From NCBI GenBank assembly GCA_903828515.1, contig CAIKMD010000007.1, forward strand, positions 248,001-312,000: a DNA stretch of 64,000 nt, given 5' to 3'. Position numbers and translations under genes: made by a program. The stretch is from an uncultured Rhodospirillales bacterium (lineage in GTDB: Bacteria; Pseudomonadota; Alphaproteobacteria; ATCC43930; CGMCC-115725). Position 1 is the first letter of the stretch. Every line of letters starts with the position of its first letter. Shown here piece by piece: positions 1 to 7,841 of the stretch. Under the pieces are notes generated by a model. That model did not search any database and was not told the origin of the DNA. It was given only the letters and a program-made list of their open reading frames with translations.

Positions 1-2
1 TT

Positions 3-581
3 TTGTCCGACAGCATCGCGGGCAGCGCCGTGCCCGAGGTCAGCCGCGTGGCGCCGGGTCTCGTTGCCGCGATCGACCGCGCGGTCGCGCTTTGCACGGG
101 CACGCTCGATTACACCCGCGAGGGCGCGCCGCTCTTGAAGCCCTCGCGCTTTGCGCTCGCGGGGCTGGTCGAGGAACTGGGCGAACTCGGTCTCAAATCG
201 GGCACGGTGCCGTTATTGCTCGAAAACAAGGTTCGCGGCACGTTGCTCGCCGAGGCGGATCGCGACCAGCTCTTTCGCGTCCTGCAGAACCTGGCGCAGA
301 ACGCAGCCGAAGCCGGCGCGCGGCGCATCACGGTTCAGGCCGCGCTCGCCAAGGACATGATCGTGATCGAAATCGCCGACGACGGGCCGGGGATGGCGCC
401 GAAGGCGCGCGACAACATCTTTACGCCCTTTGCCGGTTCGGCGCGGCCGGGCGGCACCGGGCTTGGTCTCGCCATCGCGCGCGAAGTGATGCGCGCCCAT
501 GGCGGCGATATCGCGCTGGATGAGAGCACCGGCGCCGGTACGATCTTCCGGCTCAATCTGCCGGCGATCACGCGGCGCTAA
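3..581 (+). CDS. Sensor histidine kinase, C-terminal part (5' end outside window)
   Basis: This is the catalytic end of a two-component sensor kinase, which would bind ATP and phosphorylate a histidine on its own dimerisation helix. The sequence shows an N box (QNLAQNAAEAG), a G1 box (DDGPGMAPKARDNIFTPF) and a G2 box (GGTGLGLAIAREVMRAHGG), in order, as in HATPase_c domains. The helix before it (about residues 20-55) looks like the second dimerisation helix; the phospho-accepting histidine and sensor domains must lie upstream of base 1. The reading frame is open to the window edge, so no start can be chosen. It converges on the next gene, overlapping it by 4 bases. Partner and signal are unknown. 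Confidence 0.85.
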   Translation: MSDSIAGSAVPEVSRVAPGLVAAIDRAVALCTGTLDYTREGAPLLKPSRFALAGLVEELGELGLKSGTVPLLLENKVRGTLLAEADRDQLFRVLQNLAQNAAEAGARRITVQAALAKDMIVIEIADDGPGMAPKARDNIFTPFAGSARPGGTGLGLAIAREVMRAHGGDIALDESTGAGTIFRLNLPAITRR

Positions 582-1777
582 TCGAGAATCAGCAGTTGGG
601 CCTTCAGATAGGCGCTTTCGGGCAGGAACGGATGCACCGGATGATCGGGCGCGGCGCCCGTCGTCGCGAGAATGCGCGCGTCGCGTTGCGCATCCTGTAC
701 GCCGCGCCGAACCTCGTTGGCGAAGGCTTCGACCTCGACCTGATGCGAGCATGAGGCGATGAAGAGGGCGCCGCCTTTGGCCGTGACCATCGCGGCCTGC
801 CGCGCCAGCTTGCGATAGCCGCGCAGCGCGGGGCCGAGGTCTTTCTTCGAGCGCGCGAAGGCGGGCGGATCGACGATCACCAGCTCGAATCGATCGCCTT
901 GGCCATAACGCTTGTCGAGTTCGGGAAACACCTCGGCGCGGACCGCGCGCCATTTGTCGGCGACGCCATTGAGTTTTGCGGACGCCGCCGCCGAATCGAG
1001 CGCCGACTGCGAAGAGTCGACGGCCGTCACATGGGTGGCGCCGGCGAGGGCCGCGACAATGCCGAAGCCGCCGCCATAACAATAAGCGTCGAGCACGCGC
1101 GCGCCTGGCGCGAAACGCGCGGCGAGCGCGCGGTTCTCGCGCTGATCGAAGAACCAGCCGGTCTTTTGTCCGGCGAGCGGATCGATCAGGAAACGCGCGC
1201 CGTTCTCGATGATCTCGATCGGCGGCGCGAGCGTTCCGAAAGCGACGCGGTCTTCGCTCGCCAGACCTTCGAGCGTGCGGGCGGCCGTGTCGTTGCGTAG
1301 TACGATCGTTTGGGGGTTCAACACGCGCTTCAACGCGTCGAGGAACTCGGCTTCGCGCAAGGCGATGCCAGCCGTGTTGAGTTGGCATGACAGGACATCG
1401 CCATAGCGATCGACGATCACGCCGGGAAGCCCATCAGCCTCGGCATGGATGAGACGATAGAACGGCTCGGCATAAAGTTTCTGGCGCATGCGCAGCGCGT
1501 GTTCGATGCGGGCGGCAAAGAAATCCTCGCCGATCGGCGTGGCCGCATCGCGATGCAGGATGCGCGCCGCGACCAGCGTGTGCGGATTGAAGGTGGCGAC
1601 GCCGACGCTCTTGCCGTTGGTCGACGACAGATTGACCAGCGTGCCCGGCGGCAAGGCCTTGGCTGCCGCGTCCATCGCCACTTCGTTGGAAAAGACCCAC
1701 GGATGACCCGATGCCGCGCGCTTGTCGTGGCCGGGGAGCAGCCGGATCGCCGGCCTTGTGTTCGGATCGTCGTTCAT
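578..1777 (-). CDS. rlmI: RlmI-like class I SAM-dependent rRNA (cytosine-C5) methyltransferase
   Basis: Predicted to methylate a cytosine of 23S rRNA (C1962 in E. coli) using S-adenosylmethionine. The 399 residues match the family length. Residues 1-75 look like a PUA RNA-binding domain (LLPGHDKRAASGHPWVFSNE). The Rossmann methyltransferase domain follows, with motif I as VLDAYCYGGGFGIVAAL, motif IV as DPPAFARSKKD, and a late ASCSHQV motif corresponding to the FSCSG cysteine motif of RlmI. The ATG is preceded by AGGAC. The gene converges with the histidine kinase and diverges from the small lipoprotein gene. The exact target nucleotide is inferred from the family. Confidence 0.85.
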   Translation of the reverse strand: MNDDPNTRPAIRLLPGHDKRAASGHPWVFSNEVAMDAAAKALPPGTLVNLSSTNGKSVGVATFNPHTLVAARILHRDAATPIGEDFFAARIEHALRMRQKLYAEPFYRLIHAEADGLPGVIVDRYGDVLSCQLNTAGIALREAEFLDALKRVLNPQTIVLRNDTAARTLEGLASEDRVAFGTLAPPIEIIENGARFLIDPLAGQKTGWFFDQRENRALAARFAPGARVLDAYCYGGGFGIVAALAGATHVTAVDSSQSALDSAAASAKLNGVADKWRAVRAEVFPELDKRYGQGDRFELVIVDPPAFARSKKDLGPALRGYRKLARQAAMVTAKGGALFIASCSHQVEVEAFANEVRRGVQDAQRDARILATTGAAPDHPVHPFLPESAYLKAQLLILD

Positions 1778-1857
1778 ATCTTTATGTCCTAATCGCCGAG
1801 GTAGTCGTTTACCTTTAGGCTAGAGTTCGTAATCTCGCGGGCGGCGGGCGGCGGGCG

Positions 1858-2175
1858 ATGGGATATTCAACCGAAAAGTATAGAGGCATATCGCGGCTGC
1901 TTTTTTTATCGGGCCTGACTTTGCTCGTCTCCGGATGCGATCTTATCAAAACCTATGAGATGAAAAACGCGACAACTGGAAAACGAACTGCTTGCGTTGC
2001 GTGGGCGAATACATTTCTTGATGCAGGTGCGACCGCCGATCCGGCGCCGTTCCAGGAATGTATCGCTGCTTGCGAGGCCCGTGGATTTAGCCCCGTCTCA
2101 CCTCCGTCACCAGCGATAGTTGCCAACGATTTTCGCGATCCGGTCAGCCACCACATTCCAGCCGAGTGTCGCTAG
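1858..2175 (+). CDS. Small putative lipoprotein, unknown function
   Basis: A 105-residue protein with an N-terminal hydrophobic stretch ending in a lipobox (LLVSGC, Cys27), so it is probably exported and lipid-anchored. The mature part has three more cysteines (in TACVAW, FQECIAAC) and a proline-rich segment near residue 85; disulfides are possible. I recognise no family. The DNA is visibly richer in A+T than its neighbours (for example around 1880-1930), which may mean recent acquisition or weak codon selection. It lies between divergent rlmI and convergent ggt with only 3 bases to the ggt stop. The gene call rests on the signal sequence and open frame. Confidence 0.6.
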   Translation: MGYSTEKYRGISRLLFLSGLTLLVSGCDLIKTYEMKNATTGKRTACVAWANTFLDAGATADPAPFQECIAACEARGFSPVSPPSPAIVANDFRDPVSHHIPAECR

Positions 2176-2178
2176 ATC

Positions 2179-3867
2179 CTAGTCGCCCAGCGCCATGCCG
2201 GCGCGGCGCTTATCGGCGGCGCCTTCGAAGCCTTGCGGCGTCACGCGAATGCCCGACAACCCGCTGTCGCGACCGTTGCGCCGCACCTCGTGGCCCATCG
2301 CGGCGAGCGCGGCGGCGACCGTATCGCCCGCTGGGACCGCTTCGACCTCGGTCGGGCCGTTGCGGTTGCTGATATTGGGCAGGTTCATCGCGGCTTGAAG
2401 ACCGTCATGCCAGTCGAGCACGGCGACTAGCGTCTTTGCGACATCGGTGATGATCGCGGCGCCGCCGGCCGAGCCGACGCCCATCACCAGCTTGCCGCTG
2501 CGATCGAACACCAATGTCGGCGACATCGAGCTGCGTGGCCGCTTGCCGCCGGCGACGCGGTTGGCGACCGGCTTGCCGTTCTCCTCGGCGACGAAGGAGA
2601 AATCGGTGAGTTCGTTGTTCAGCAGAAACCCGTGCGTCATGAGATGCGAGCCGAACGCGAACTCGATGGTGGTGGTCATCACTAGCGCGTTGCCGTCCTT
2701 GTCGATCACCGCGAGATTGCTGGTCGAGGGAAATTCGGGCGTGAGGTCGTGGCCCCAATTATCGGCGTGCTTGCCGGGCGGACTGCCCGCCGCGATCGGT
2801 CCCGGCGGCAATTGCCCTGGATCGATCAGCTTGGCGCGCGCGGCGAGATAGGCGTGGTCGAGCAAACCGGTCACCGCGCCGCGCACGAAACCGGGGTCGC
2901 CGACATAGCGGTCGCGATCGGCGTAGGCGAGGCGGCTGGCCTGCGCGAAAAGATTCCACGCCGGTGGCGTATCGCCCATTGGCGCGAGATCGAAGTGCTG
3001 CAGTAACCCCAGAATCTCCAGCGTCGCGACGCCGCCCGAGCTCGGCGGTCCCATGCCGCACAGACGATACTGGCGGTAATCGCCGCAGATCGGCGCGCGT
3101 TCCTTCGCCTGATAATCGGCGATGTCGGCTTCGGTGAGATCGCCCGGATGGACGAAAGCGTGATCGACCGCATCGACGATGTCGCGGGCCAGCGCGCCGC
3201 GATAAAACGCGTCGGGTCCACGTGTGGCGATATCTTTCAGCGTCGCGGCGAGTTCGGGATTGGTCAGGATCGCGCCGACCGGCTTGGCCTGGCCGTCGGC
3301 ATCGAAGAAATAATCGCGCGCCGCGCCGTCTTTCGCGAAGAGCCGGTCGCGGCTCAATTCGCCGTTGAGCTTGGTCGAGACCGGAAAGCCTTTCGCCGCC
3401 AGTTCGATTGCGGGCTGGAACAGCGTTGCCCAGGGCAGCTTGCCGTAACGGCGATGCGCCAAGTCGAGCATCCGGACAACGCCGGGCACGCCAACCGAAC
3501 GGCCGCCGACCAGCGCATCGAAATAATTGAGCGGCTTGCCGGTTGCGTCGAGGAAACGGTCGGATTTTGCCGCCTTGGGGGCGGTTTCGCGCCCGTCGAA
3601 GCTGATGGCGCGATGATCCTTCGCCGACCACAGCACCATGAAGGCGCCGCCGCCGATGCCGGACGATTCGGGCTCGACCAGATTGAGCACGAGCTGCGCC
3701 GCGATGGCGGCATCGACCGCGCTGCCGCCCTGGCGCAGGATCGCGCGCCCGGCCTCCGAGGCTTGCGGATTGGCGGTGGCGATGATGTCGCGCTGGGGCA
3801 GTTGCGCGTGAACCGGACCGACCAGACAGGCCATCATCGCGACAGCGAAGACGCCGCGCCGGATCAT
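2179..3867 (-). CDS. ggt: Gamma-glutamyltransferase (glutathione hydrolase), periplasmic
   Basis: Cleaves the gamma-glutamyl bond of glutathione and related peptides in the periplasm. The 562-residue length, N-terminal signal peptide (residues 1-21, ending VHA|Q) and Ntn-hydrolase features fit. The proenzyme would self-cleave before Thr382 in [15 protein letters not shown]; this Thr aligns with E. coli Thr391. The usual TTHYS at this point is TSNLA here, so the His is replaced by Asn. NNELTDFSF and [10 protein letters not shown] (substrate pocket) and GSAGGAAI are also present. Last gene of a three-gene minus-strand operon, its ATG overlapping the gpt stop (ATGA). Glutathione salvage is the usual role. 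Confidence 0.88.
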   Translation of the reverse strand: MIRRGVFAVAMMACLVGPVHAQLPQRDIIATANPQASEAGRAILRQGGSAVDAAIAAQLVLNLVEPESSGIGGGAFMVLWSAKDHRAISFDGRETAPKAAKSDRFLDATGKPLNYFDALVGGRSVGVPGVVRMLDLAHRRYGKLPWATLFQPAIELAAKGFPVSTKLNGELSRDRLFAKDGAARDYFFDADGQAKPVGAILTNPELAATLKDIATRGPDAFYRGALARDIVDAVDHAFVHPGDLTEADIADYQAKERAPICGDYRQYRLCGMGPPSSGGVATLEILGLLQHFDLAPMGDTPPAWNLFAQASRLAYADRDRYVGDPGFVRGAVTGLLDHAYLAARAKLIDPGQLPPGPIAAGSPPGKHADNWGHDLTPEFPSTSNLAVIDKDGNALVMTTTIEFAFGSHLMTHGFLLNNELTDFSFVAEENGKPVANRVAGGKRPRSSMSPTLVFDRSGKLVMGVGSAGGAAIITDVAKTLVAVLDWHDGLQAAMNLPNISNRNGPTEVEAVPAGDTVAAALAAMGHEVRRNGRDSGLSGIRVTPQGFEGAADKRRAGMALGD

Positions 3868-4364
3868 GGTTTGGATCGTGTCTTGGCGATCGGCGGCGCG
3901 AATTGCGGCTCGATATCCCAGGGAAAGAGGATCCAGGTGTCCTGGCTGACCTCGGTGATGAAGGTGTCGACCAGCGGCCTTCCGGCGGGCTTGGCATAGA
4001 CGGTGGCGAAATGCGCCTTCGGCAGCATGGCGCGCACGGCTTTCGCGGTGACCCCGGTATCGACCAGATCGTCGACGATCAGCCAGCCGTCACCATCGCC
4101 GGGAACCGATTTCAAAATCTCGACTTTGCCCTGAAGGCGGTCGTCGTAACTGGCGATGCAGACCGTATCGACGAGGCGGATATCGAGTTCGCGCGCGACG
4201 ATCGCCGCCGGCACCAGGCCGCCGCGGGTGACCGCGACGATACCTTTCCAGGGCCCGAGTTCGAGCAACCGCCACGCCAACGCGCGCGCGTGACGGTGAA
4301 GTTCGTCCCAGCTAACGGGAAATGTTTTGGCTTGCGGTTCTCCGGCGGCGGGCATCGCGCCCAT
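3864..4364 (-). CDS. gpt: Xanthine-guanine phosphoribosyltransferase
   Basis: Purine salvage enzyme that converts xanthine or guanine plus PRPP to XMP or GMP. The whole length (166 residues) matches E. coli Gpt closely: [17 protein letters not shown] near residue 40, the PRPP-binding loop [17 protein letters not shown] near residue 95, and [21 protein letters not shown] near the end. I chose the ATG at 4364, which shares one base with the upstream lipoprotein stop (TGATG), over a TTG one codon earlier. It overlaps ggt downstream by four bases, so the three genes are almost certainly co-transcribed, though the functional link is not obvious. Confidence 0.9.
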   Translation of the reverse strand: MGAMPAAGEPQAKTFPVSWDELHRHARALAWRLLELGPWKGIVAVTRGGLVPAAIVARELDIRLVDTVCIASYDDRLQGKVEILKSVPGDGDGWLIVDDLVDTGVTAKAVRAMLPKAHFATVYAKPAGRPLVDTFITEVSQDTWILFPWDIEPQFAPPIAKTRSKP

Positions 4365-5584
4365 CAACGCACGAAGATCCGGACCTCGCTGCTTTGGATG
4401 TCGGGGCTCATCGTCGCCGCGAGCGAAACCCGGTCGGCGGGGAGGCCCATGCTGGTCAGCGAGCGCAGGACATTCTCGGCATTCTGGCGCGAAGCGTTGG
4501 TGTTGACCGCGACATCGGCTGCCGAGCCGGCATTGGGTGCCACCGCCTGGATGGTGAAAGTGGCGCTCGGCTTGCGCTCGAGCGCGCGGCTTACCGCCGT
4601 GTAGAGCGGCTGCTCGTAATCGACATTCGGTTGATCGAAGCGGATCACGACGAGAGGCCGGTCGTCACCGCCGATTGCCGCGGGCGCGGCGCTGGCGCGG
4701 GGAGCCGCGGGGCGGGGCGCCGGACGCGGTGCCGCCGACGCGATCGCGGGGGCCGGCGACGGCGATTGGGCGAAATTGCGGTTGGCGAGGCTCGGGCCGT
4801 AGAGCTGGCCGTTCTGGATGGCCAAGGCGAGGGTGACGAGATTGTTACGCTCGTTGGCGATATAGCCGCTCTGGCGGCCGATCTCGTCGCCGAGATTGTT
4901 GAGGAGCTGGTTGACGGTGGTCAGGCCGGCGATGGTCTGGTTCTCGACCTGACGCAATTGATCGCGGTCGGAATCGATGCCGCCCTGAAGGCTGTAGGCC
5001 GAGCGCACCTCGTTGAGCAGGTAATTTCCGAAGGACGAGTCGCTGGCGACCGAATTCGACAAAGCGTTCAGGCGCGCGACATCGCTGTTCATCCGATCGA
5101 GAGTCGACTGGGCCTGGCCCCATTGCGCGACGAGTTGCGGATTGCCCGGGGTGGTGCCGACCTGGAGTCGCGCGTTAATCGCGGCGATGGTGCTGAAATA
5201 GGCTTGGCCGTTGCTTGCCTGCACCTGACGGATCGCCTGTAATTCCTGCTGATGCTGCGCGAGATTGCCCTGGAATTGGCCGTATTCGGCTTTCAGCGCG
5301 GCGACCTTCATGCCGACGAAGGTGGTGCCCGTGCTGACCGGCGCGGCGTTGAAGCCGCCGCTCGGCAAGGGTGTGGCATTGATCGTCGGCAACGGATTGC
5401 TCTCCGCCCGCGAGGGCGCAATCGCCACCGACGTGCCACCGCTGCTGGTTGTCGTCGTCGTGGTGTCCGAACTCGATCCGGTAAAGGAATCGGACGCCCA
5501 GTCGAGTGCGTTATTGGCGTAGGAACAGCCGGAGAGCGCGAACGCTACGGCCAGTCCCAGGAATTTGGACCGTGGACCAGACAT
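4364..5584 (-). CDS. Outer-membrane-type lipoprotein with OmpA-like C-terminal domain
   Basis: First gene of the minus-strand lipoprotein-gpt-ggt operon. From the second ATG (5584) the protein starts [22 protein letters not shown], a lipoprotein signal with lipobox ALSGC; a start four codons earlier is possible. After a Ser/Thr-rich linker (about 30-60) comes a long region (about 85-265) rich in Gln, Asn and Leu, likely helical coiled coil, then an Ala/Pro linker (about 275-300). The last 100 residues ([19 protein letters not shown] onward, ending SSEVRIFVR) resemble OmpA/MotB peptidoglycan-associated domains. It may tether the envelope to peptidoglycan. Domain assignment is moderate; the role is inferred. 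Confidence 0.7.
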   Translation of the reverse strand: MSGPRSKFLGLAVAFALSGCSYANNALDWASDSFTGSSSDTTTTTTSSGGTSVAIAPSRAESNPLPTINATPLPSGGFNAAPVSTGTTFVGMKVAALKAEYGQFQGNLAQHQQELQAIRQVQASNGQAYFSTIAAINARLQVGTTPGNPQLVAQWGQAQSTLDRMNSDVARLNALSNSVASDSSFGNYLLNEVRSAYSLQGGIDSDRDQLRQVENQTIAGLTTVNQLLNNLGDEIGRQSGYIANERNNLVTLALAIQNGQLYGPSLANRNFAQSPSPAPAIASAAPRPAPRPAAPRASAAPAAIGGDDRPLVVIRFDQPNVDYEQPLYTAVSRALERKPSATFTIQAVAPNAGSAADVAVNTNASRQNAENVLRSLTSMGLPADRVSLAATMSPDIQSSEVRIFVR

Positions 5585-5670
5585 GCCTACAGCCACCCTC
5601 GTGTCATTTTGTTGTCTTTGTCGCCGCTACTTCTCACTGGAAGCTGGCGAACCCCCGCCTAACGTGCACA

Positions 5671-5696
5671 CGTAAAATCCACAGCGTGATTTTACG
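5671..5696. repeat. Perfect 9-bp inverted repeat, 8-nt spacer
   Basis: The arms CGTAAAATC (5671-5679) and GATTTTACG (5688-5696) are perfectly complementary. The element sits in the 250-bp space between the start of the lipoprotein-gpt-ggt operon and tRNA-Arg. No T-run follows on either strand, so an operator or hairpin in a leader is more likely than an intrinsic terminator. Nothing else is recognised in 5597-5834. Confidence 0.5.
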
Positions 5697-5834
5697 CCAG
5701 GACCAATCTTATGCAATGTCCACCGCAGCGACAAGTCGCTTCGTGTTGCACCGCGGCAACGCCTTGCCATGGCGCGATCATGCGGCTAGGGTCGCGCGCT
5801 TCGACCCACGACGATCAAGCCCGTGGCTGAATGG

Positions 5835-5911
5835 GCGCCCGTAGCTCAATTGGATAGAGCACCAGACTACGAATCTGGGGGTTGGGAGTTCGAGTCTCTC
5901 CGGGCGCGCCA
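5835..5911 (+). tRNA. tRNA-Arg (anticodon ACG)
   Basis: A complete 77-nt cloverleaf can be folded by eye. The acceptor arms GCGCCCG (5835-5841) and CGGGCGC (5901-5907) pair fully; the D stem is GCTC/GAGC (5844-5847/5857-5860); the anticodon stem is CCAGA/TCTGG (5862-5866/5874-5878) around loop CTACGAA, giving anticodon ACG at 5869-5871. The T arm has GTTCGAGTC. Discriminator G and CCA (5909-5911) are encoded. The ACG anticodon would be deaminated to ICG and read CGU/CGC/CGA. Confidence 0.97.
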
Positions 5912-5951
5912 GCCAAATTCGCCTTGATCGCGTCAGCCGCCTTAACGGGGG

Positions 5952-5965
5952 CCGGCCTGCTGCCA
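5952..5965. repeat. 14-bp direct repeat, distal copy (remnant of the former queG 3' end)
   Basis: The sequence ccggcctgctgcca recurs exactly at 6726-6739 inside queG. Read on the minus strand, this copy and the following bases give the codons for W-Q-Q-A-G-P-R and a TAA stop (5942-5965). This looks like the original queG C-terminus, left behind when the toxin-antitoxin cassette was inserted. Confidence 0.75.
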
Positions 5966-5974
5966 GAACATCCT

Positions 5975-6373
5975 TTACGACAGTAAAGAGACGGACTCGC
6001 CGCGTCCGGCCATGAGTTTCACGGCTCTTTTGTCGAATGAGACGAAGGTTTCGGCGCCGAGCCAATTTCCCTCGTAGGCGATGACGCCATCGGCGAAATC
6101 GCCGCCCGCATCTAACTGAGCCAATCCGGCCTCCACCGCGGGCCGGTTCACGACAACGTTCGTGCCGTTCATCAAACGCCGAATCGCTTCCGCGATTTCG
6201 GCCAGCGGGATTTCGTAGCCCTGCGACAGGACCCAAACCAGTTCGCAAAGAGCCGGCAGCGCCAGGGCGACAATTTCCGCCTTTGCCAATACGGCTTGCG
6301 CGGCTTTGCTTTGCCGTTCGTGATCGCCGGTAATCGCCCGCACAAGCACGTCGGTGTCGGCCGTGATCTTCAT
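5975..6373 (-). CDS. vapC: VapC-like PIN-domain ribonuclease toxin
   Basis: Toxin half of a type II toxin-antitoxin pair; PIN-domain toxins are metal-dependent RNases that usually cut tRNA or rRNA. The 132 residues carry the acidic metal-binding set: Asp6 (TADTDVLVR), Glu44 (ALCELVWVL), Asp92 and Asp95 (GGDFADGVIAY), with Asp114 in SFDKRA. Length and layout are normal for VapC. Its ATG overlaps the antitoxin stop by four bases (ATGA), the usual coupling. The pair lies between the queG stop and tRNA-Arg as an inserted cassette. The target RNA is unknown; nearness to tRNA-Arg is not evidence for it. Confidence 0.88.
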   Translation of the reverse strand: MKITADTDVLVRAITGDHERQSKAAQAVLAKAEIVALALPALCELVWVLSQGYEIPLAEIAEAIRRLMNGTNVVVNRPAVEAGLAQLDAGGDFADGVIAYEGNWLGAETFVSFDKRAVKLMAGRGESVSLLS

Positions 6374-6621
6374 CGCTTGCCGGCCCAGCCCCGCGCGGCC
6401 ACTTCGTTCATTTCGTCAATCGACAGGGACGGCCCGTTCTTCCGCTTCAGGAAGTTGAAGACATCCGAGATGTTGCCGGTTGGACGCGCGGCCTTCACTT
6501 CGATCCGGCCATCGGGACGCTTGTCCACAGTAATTTTCTCGCCGGGTTGGACGCCGAGATGCTTGAGCAGGTCTTTGCGCAGCGTTACCTGGCCTTTGGC
6601 GGTGATGGTGAGCGTGCTCAT
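6370..6621 (-). CDS. vapB: AbrB/MazE-type antitoxin (VapB-like)
   Basis: 83-residue antitoxin preceding the PIN toxin. Residues 1-45 (TLTITAKGQVTLRKDLLKHL, then PGEKITV) are the SpoVT/AbrB swapped-hairpin DNA-binding fold; the remainder (about 50-83) is the likely toxin-binding tail. A good ribosome site (GGAGG) stands about 7 bases before the ATG. Such proteins repress their own operon, and an inverted repeat lies inside the predicted promoter just upstream. The gene overlaps vapC by four bases. Confidence 0.87.
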   Translation of the reverse strand: MSTLTITAKGQVTLRKDLLKHLGVQPGEKITVDKRPDGRIEVKAARPTGNISDVFNFLKRKNGPSLSIDEMNEVAARGWAGKR

Positions 6622-6646
6622 GGCGCAGCCTCCGATTGAGGTGCAT

Positions 6647-6675
6647 AATGTAAGGCAAAACTACCTTACAATCAA
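6647..6675 (-). promoter_or_regulatory. Predicted vapBC promoter with inverted-repeat operator
   Basis: On the minus strand a -35 like TTGATT (6670-6675) and a -10 like TACATT (6647-6652) are separated by exactly 17 nt. Between and over them lies an inverted repeat TGTAAGG (6649-6655) and CCTTACA (6664-6670) with an 8-nt spacer, a plausible antitoxin operator. This is visual pattern matching only. Confidence 0.55.
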
Positions 6676-6729
6676 GAGCGTTCGGACGGTCCGGACTACC
6701 TTACAATCAAGAGCGTTCGGACGGTCCGG
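6660..6729. repeat. Two perfect 35-bp tandem repeats overlapping the queG stop
   Basis: Bases 6660-6694 and 6695-6729 are identical. The unit begins actaccttacaatcaagagc and ends cggacggtccgg. Each copy carries one CCTTACA half-site and one AATCAA (-35 on the minus strand), so the promoter-proximal element is duplicated. The second copy supplies the last codons (P-S-E-R-S, stop) of the present queG. Confidence 0.9.
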
Positions 6730-7837
6730 CCTGCTGCCATTCCGAGCGCACATCCACATCGGTTTCATCGGCCAGGGCCGCCTCGCGCCGTTTCGTGATG
6801 CTCGCCGCGTCGCCGATTCGGGCTAACGCCCAGACCGCCATCGCACGGACGAGCGGCGAGGCGTCGCGCAGGCGTTCCTCGATTACCGGCAGGAAACCCT
6901 TATCGCCGCTGTTGCCGATCGCGATCATGACGTTGCGCAGGAAGCGGTCGCGCCCGGTCCGCTTGACCGGCGTGCCGGCGAAACGCGCGCGGAATGCGGC
7001 GTCGTCGAGTTGCGCGAGTTCGGCGAGTTCGGGCGCGGCATGGTGCGTCGCGAACCTTGTCTCATGCGCGGTTTGCGCGAACTTGTTCCACGGACAGACG
7101 GCGAGGCAATCGTCGCAGCCATAGATGCGGTTGCCGATCGCGGGACGCAGCCCGGCGGGAATGTGCCCCTTATGCTCGATGGTGAGATAGGAGATGCAGC
7201 GCCGCGCATCAAGGCGATAGGGCGCGGTGAAGGCTTGGGTCGGGCAGGCATCGAGACAGGCGCGGCACGCGCCGCAATGATCGTTCTCGGGCGGATCGGG
7301 CTCCAGTTCGAGGCTGAGATAGATCTCGCCGAGGAACAGCCATGAGCCCCAGCCGCGCGAGACGAGATTGGTGTGCTTGCCTTGCCAGCCGATTCCGGCG
7401 CTCATAGCGAGGGGTTTTTCCATCACCGGCGCGGTGTCGACGAACACTTTGAGGTCGCCATGGCCGAGATCGGCGATGCGGCGGGCCAGCGCTTTGAGGC
7501 GCGATTTCACCACCTCGTGATAATCACGCCCGCGCGCATAGACCGAGATATTGCCGGTGGATTTATCGGCGAGTCCGGCGAGCGCGTCCGTTTCGGGCGC
7601 GTAATTGAGGCCGAGCACCACCACGGTTTTGACCTCGGGCCACAAGGTCTGCGGGTCGCCGCGCTCGGCCGCGCGGGTCGCGAGCCAGCCCATGTCGCCG
7701 TGATAGCCGCGGGTGAGAAATTCGCCGAGATTGCGCCGCGCCTCGTCGGCCAGTTCGGGCCGGGCGAAGCCGACCGCGTCGAAGCCCAGTTCGAGCGCTG
7801 CGTCGCGGATCGCCGTCTTGGCGTCCGCCGCCTCCAT
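6707..7837 (-). CDS. queG: Epoxyqueuosine reductase
   Basis: Last step of queuosine synthesis: reduces epoxyqueuosine in tRNA to queuosine, using cobalamin and two 4Fe-4S clusters. The 376 residues contain both ferredoxin-like cysteine motifs, HCGACRACLDACPTQAF (near 190) and YGCDDCLAVCPW (near 240), plus conserved CISYLTIEHKG and a C-terminal HEAT-like stretch (MIAIGNSGDKGFLPVIEERL and AVWALARIG). It is the last gene of queA-tgt-queF-queG, 4 bases after queF. The C-terminus is odd: the codons after WQQAG come from a 35-bp repeat unit of the inserted toxin-antitoxin cassette, and the former end (GPR, stop) lies 770 bp downstream. The catalytic region is unaffected. Confidence 0.93.
   Translation of the reverse strand: MEAADAKTAIRDAALELGFDAVGFARPELADEARRNLGEFLTRGYHGDMGWLATRAAERGDPQTLWPEVKTVVVLGLNYAPETDALAGLADKSTGNISVYARGRDYHEVVKSRLKALARRIADLGHGDLKVFVDTAPVMEKPLAMSAGIGWQGKHTNLVSRGWGSWLFLGEIYLSLELEPDPPENDHCGACRACLDACPTQAFTAPYRLDARRCISYLTIEHKGHIPAGLRPAIGNRIYGCDDCLAVCPWNKFAQTAHETRFATHHAAPELAELAQLDDAAFRARFAGTPVKRTGRDRFLRNVMIAIGNSGDKGFLPVIEERLRDASPLVRAMAVWALARIGDAASITKRREAALADETDVDVRSEWQQAGPSERS
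6726..6739. repeat. 14-bp direct repeat, proximal copy inside queG
   Basis: Exact match to 5952-5965, encoding W-Q-Q-A-G on the minus strand. Together the copies bound a 774-bp unit containing vapBC and its promoter. They may be a target duplication or a recombination product. Confidence 0.75.
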
Positions 7838-7841
7838 GGGT

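Noticed and set aside
213-1388. 391-codon minus-strand frame
   Set aside because: Shadow of rlmI in another frame on the same strand, continuing antisense into the histidine kinase; no family pattern.
3148-3999. 283-codon plus-strand frame
   Set aside because: Antisense to ggt and gpt, which both have strong motifs.
5671-5696. Intrinsic terminator at the inverted repeat
   Set aside because: The stem is AT-rich and no T-run follows on either strand.
5835-5952. tRNA-Arg as attachment site for the toxin-antitoxin cassette
   Set aside because: No copy of the tRNA 3' end is found at the far border, and the repeats lie in the queG end rather than in the tRNA.
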